A DNA stretch of 7,762 nucleotides from Chloroflexota bacterium. Lineage in GTDB: Bacteria > Chloroflexota > UBA6077. Shown piece by piece: positions 5,511-7,762 of this stretch; the stretch's first letter is position 1, and each line of letters starts with the position of its first letter. The stretch covers positions 1 to 7,762 of the forward strand of contig JAJZRD010000184.1 in NCBI GenBank assembly GCA_021845945.1, in the 5' to 3' direction. Made by a program: the position numbers and the translations under genes. A model generated the notes under the pieces. The model saw only the letters and a list, made by a program, of their open reading frames with translations, did no database searches and was not told the origin of the DNA.

Positions 5511-7664
5511 GTGGTTGACGGCGCCGTCGAAGCCCCAGAGGTCACCCTCCGCGTCGTCGAGGGCAACCCCGAAGACACCGGTCGAGGCATCGTTCATCTC
5601 GATCCCGTCGCCTTTCAGTCCCTACAGCTCCACCCGGGCGACGCGGTCAGGATAACCAACAAGAAGTCGACCGTGGCCCGGGCCGTCCCCCTCTCCCCCG
5701 AGCTGGTGGGGACGGCGCTGATCCAGGCCGACGGCGTCGTTCGAGGCAACGCTGGGGTGGGGATCGACGAGAAGGTCCGGGTCGCCAAGACGCCGGCTAA
5801 GGCCGCCCTCTCCCTGGTGCTCACCCCGGTGGACACCACCCGCAGCTTCCAACGTCAGGATGATCTGCAGCTGCTGGCCCAGTCGCTGGTGGGTTTGGCG
5901 GTCATCGCCGGCGACGTGATCCGAGCCACCCCCTATGGCGCCCGCGGCCAGCTGTTCACGGTGGCAGGTACGGCGCCAGCCCAAGTGCCGGTGCTGGTGA
6001 CCAAGGATACCGAGGTCCAGCTGCTCCACGCCGATACCAACCACGATAAGAGCTTCCACGTGACCTACGAGGACGTCGGGGGGCTGGAGCGCGAGGTGAA
6101 GCGGGTGCGGGAGATGGTGGAGCTGCCCCTCAATCGCCCCGATCTCTTCGCCCGCCTGGGCGTCGAGGCCCCCAAGGGGGTGCTGATCTACGGCCCTCCC
6201 GGCTGCGGCAAGACCCTGATCGCCCGCGCCGTGGCCACGGAGACCCAGGCCCACTTCATCCACGTCAACGGCCCGGAGATCATCCACAAGTACTACGGGG
6301 AGAGCGAGGCCCGGCTGCGGGAGATCTTCGAGGAGGCCACGCGCCACGCCCCCAGCATCGTCTTCCTGGACGAGATCGACGCGATCGCGCCGCGGCGGTC
6401 GGTGGTGGTGGGCGACGTGGAGAAGCGGGTGGTGGCACAGCTTCTGGCCCTGATGGACGGCCTGGTCTCCCGAGGCGAGGTGGTGGTGATCGGCGCCACC
6501 AACGTGCCGGAGATGGTGGATCCGGCGCTCCGGCGGCCCGGCCGCTTCGACCGAGAGCTGGAGATCGGCGTGCCCAACCAGAGGGCGAGGCTGTCGATCC
6601 TGAAGATCCACTCCAGGGGGATGCCGCTGGCGCCCGAGGTGGATCTGGAGCATCTGGCCAGGATCACCCACGGCTTCGTGGGAGCCGACCTGGAGATCCT
6701 GTGCAAGGAGGCCGGGATGAACGCCCTGCGGCGGCGCCTGCCGGACCTCCACGACGGCCGCGAGATCCCCACCAACGGCACGTCGGGGGAGATCCAGGTG
6801 ACCCTGGCGGACTTCCGGGAGGCCCTCAAGGAGGTGGAGCCGACGGCCCGCCGGGAGCTGTTCGCCGAGAAGCCCTCGGCCACCTGGCAGCAGGTCGGCG
6901 GGCTCGACGGGGTCAAGGAGCTTCTCCAGGCGGCGGTCCAGTCTCCCCTGCAGCATCCCGCCCTCAGCCACCACCTGCGGGCACCCCAGCCGAGGGGCAT
7001 CCTGCTGGTGGGTCCGCCCGGCACCGGCAAGACCCTGGTGGCCAACGCCCTGGCCGGCGAGGCCGACGTCCCCTTCATCACCGTCGAACGCACGCTGCTG
7101 CTCTCCAGGTGGCTCGGAGAGTCGGAGAAGGCGCTGCGGGAGGTGTTCCGCAAGGCCAAGCAGAGCTCACCCTGCCTGCTCTTCTTCGACGACCTGGACG
7201 CCCTCGCCCCCGTCCGGGGAACGGCGGGGGTGGATCAGGCCTCCGAGAGGCTGGTGAGCCAGCTGCTGAACGAGCTGGACGCCCTGCAGGACGATCTGGG
7301 GGTGGTGGTGCTGGCCGCCACCAACCGGCCGGACCTGGTGGACCCGGCCCTCCTGCGGCCGGGGAGGTTCGACCTGCGGCTGGAGCTCCCCTTGCCCGAC
7401 CGGGAGGCCCGGCTGGACATCCTACGGGTCCACACACGGGGCCGCCCCCTGACCCCGGATGTGGATCTCCCAGCCCTCGCGGCACAAAGCGAGGGGCTGG
7501 CCGGGTCCCACCTGGAAGCCCTCTGCCGCAGGGCCGCCTCCCTGGCCATGGCGGCGTTCCTGGAGCGGCACGGCCCCGCGGCCGACCGGCTGTACCAGCG
7601 GTGCACCATCGGCCCCGACCACTTCCGGCAGGCGCTGGCAGAGATCACCGGCCAAATGGCGTAG
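5511..7664 (+). CDS. Cdc48/p97-like two-ring AAA+ ATPase
   Basis: This 717-residue cytosolic ATPase has the full Cdc48/VAT layout: an N domain (about 10-175, double-psi barrel plus second subdomain), D1 (about 189-420) and D2 (about 459-700). Such enzymes form hexamers that unfold or extract proteins by threading them through the pore. D1 has Walker A GPPGCGKT (228-235), Walker B with D287 and E288, the VAT-type pore loop KYYG (260-263), and RRPGRFD. D2 has Walker A GPPGTGKT (501-508), pore loop RWLG with W534, and RPGRFD. Its Walker B reads FFDDLDAL, so D561 replaces the catalytic Glu expected next to D560. The C-terminus ends in GQMA with no HbYX proteasome-docking motif. The start is GTG at 5511, supported by AGGAGG and by the promoter at 5442-5470. 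It is divergent from htpX-pspAB across a 245-bp gap. Bacterial members are known, but their substrates are poorly defined. Confidence 0.95.
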   Translation: MVDGAVEAPEVTLRVVEGNPEDTGRGIVHLDPVAFQSLQLHPGDAVRITNKKSTVARAVPLSPELVGTALIQADGVVRGNAGVGIDEKVRVAKTPAKAALSLVLTPVDTTRSFQRQDDLQLLAQSLVGLAVIAGDVIRATPYGARGQLFTVAGTAPAQVPVLVTKDTEVQLLHADTNHDKSFHVTYEDVGGLEREVKRVREMVELPLNRPDLFARLGVEAPKGVLIYGPPGCGKTLIARAVATETQAHFIHVNGPEIIHKYYGESEARLREIFEEATRHAPSIVFLDEIDAIAPRRSVVVGDVEKRVVAQLLALMDGLVSRGEVVVIGATNVPEMVDPALRRPGRFDRELEIGVPNQRARLSILKIHSRGMPLAPEVDLEHLARITHGFVGADLEILCKEAGMNALRRRLPDLHDGREIPTNGTSGEIQVTLADFREALKEVEPTARRELFAEKPSATWQQVGGLDGVKELLQAAVQSPLQHPALSHHLRAPQPRGILLVGPPGTGKTLVANALAGEADVPFITVERTLLLSRWLGESEKALREVFRKAKQSSPCLLFFDDLDALAPVRGTAGVDQASERLVSQLLNELDALQDDLGVVVLAATNRPDLVDPALLRPGRFDLRLELPLPDREARLDILRVHTRGRPLTPDVDLPALAAQSEGLAGSHLEALCRRAASLAMAAFLERHGPAADRLYQRCTIGPDHFRQALAEITGQMA

Positions 7665-7755
7665 GGCAGGGCGCTCTGCCCTGCCGCCGGCCTAACATCC
7701 CCCGCCGGGCGGCGGGGCACGGGCGTGGCGCTGTGCTAGCTCGCGCCACGTGCCC
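7665..7755 (+). terminator. GC-rich hairpin cluster after the Cdc48-like gene
   Basis: Three hairpins follow the stop codon directly. An 8-bp stem, GGCAGGGC with GCCCTGCC, is at 7665-7685. A 7-bp stem, CCCCGCC with GGCGGGG, is at 7700-7717. An interrupted 13-bp stem is at 7715-7755 (GGGCAC with GTGCCC, GTGGCGC with GCGCCAC, with a 4-nt bulge). The first probably helps end transcription, but no T tract follows any of them. The cluster may instead be part of a dispersed repeat that continues beyond the window edge. Confidence 0.45.
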
Positions 7756-7762
7756 TACGTCT

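Noticed and set aside
5622..6974. Long minus-strand open frame of 450 codons opposite the Cdc48-like gene
   Set aside because: It lies entirely antisense to a strongly conserved gene, is dominated by His, Gly, Leu and Asp from reversed GC-rich codons, and shows no family pattern.

Overview
This is a GC-rich bacterial window with seven supported genes. Sigma70-like promoter elements, strong Shine-Dalgarno sites and a Rho-independent terminator make it bacterial rather than archaeal. The gene mix (a Cdc48-type AAA+ ATPase with its N domain, PspA with PspAA and PspAB, a short Chromatium-type ferredoxin) fits Chloroflexota or a related actinobacterium-like lineage. That placement is inference from gene content; no rRNA or marker gene is present to settle it.

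Layout. Positions 1-398 hold no convincing gene, but they contain a symmetrical compound palindrome at 172-278. A 2[4Fe-4S] ferredoxin gene (520-708, minus) ends in a clear terminator (389-427). It is read from a good promoter (886-914) through a leader of about 170 nt. Divergent to it lies an iron-containing alcohol dehydrogenase (1062-2333, plus). An inverted-repeat element (2371-2440) separates this from a translationally coupled pair, pspA (2528-3277) and pspAA (3274-3549). Facing that pair across a REP-like hairpin array (3586-3792) is the minus-strand pair htpX (4369-5265) and pspAB (3803-4372, TTG start overlapping the htpX stop). Divergent from htpX is a two-ring Cdc48/p97-like ATPase (5511-7664, plus). 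Its GTG start, AGGAGG site, sigma70-like promoter and overlapping GTATAC dyad are all visible. The window ends in a group of GC-rich hairpins (7665-7755).

How the genes may work together. PspA (an ESCRT-III-superfamily membrane-remodelling protein), PspAA, PspAB and the membrane protease HtpX are known partners in envelope-stress loci of Actinobacteria and relatives. Here they form two converging two-gene units. A Cdc48-like unfoldase beside htpX suggests, by inference only, a membrane-protein quality-control locus in which the unfoldase either extracts substrates for the protease or remodels PspA polymers. The ferredoxin and alcohol dehydrogenase have no evident functional tie to this locus.

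The most striking non-coding feature is the 172-278 element. It consists of two inverted copies of a roughly 54-bp unit in which four hairpins share the loop CTTNAG while their stems differ but still pair.
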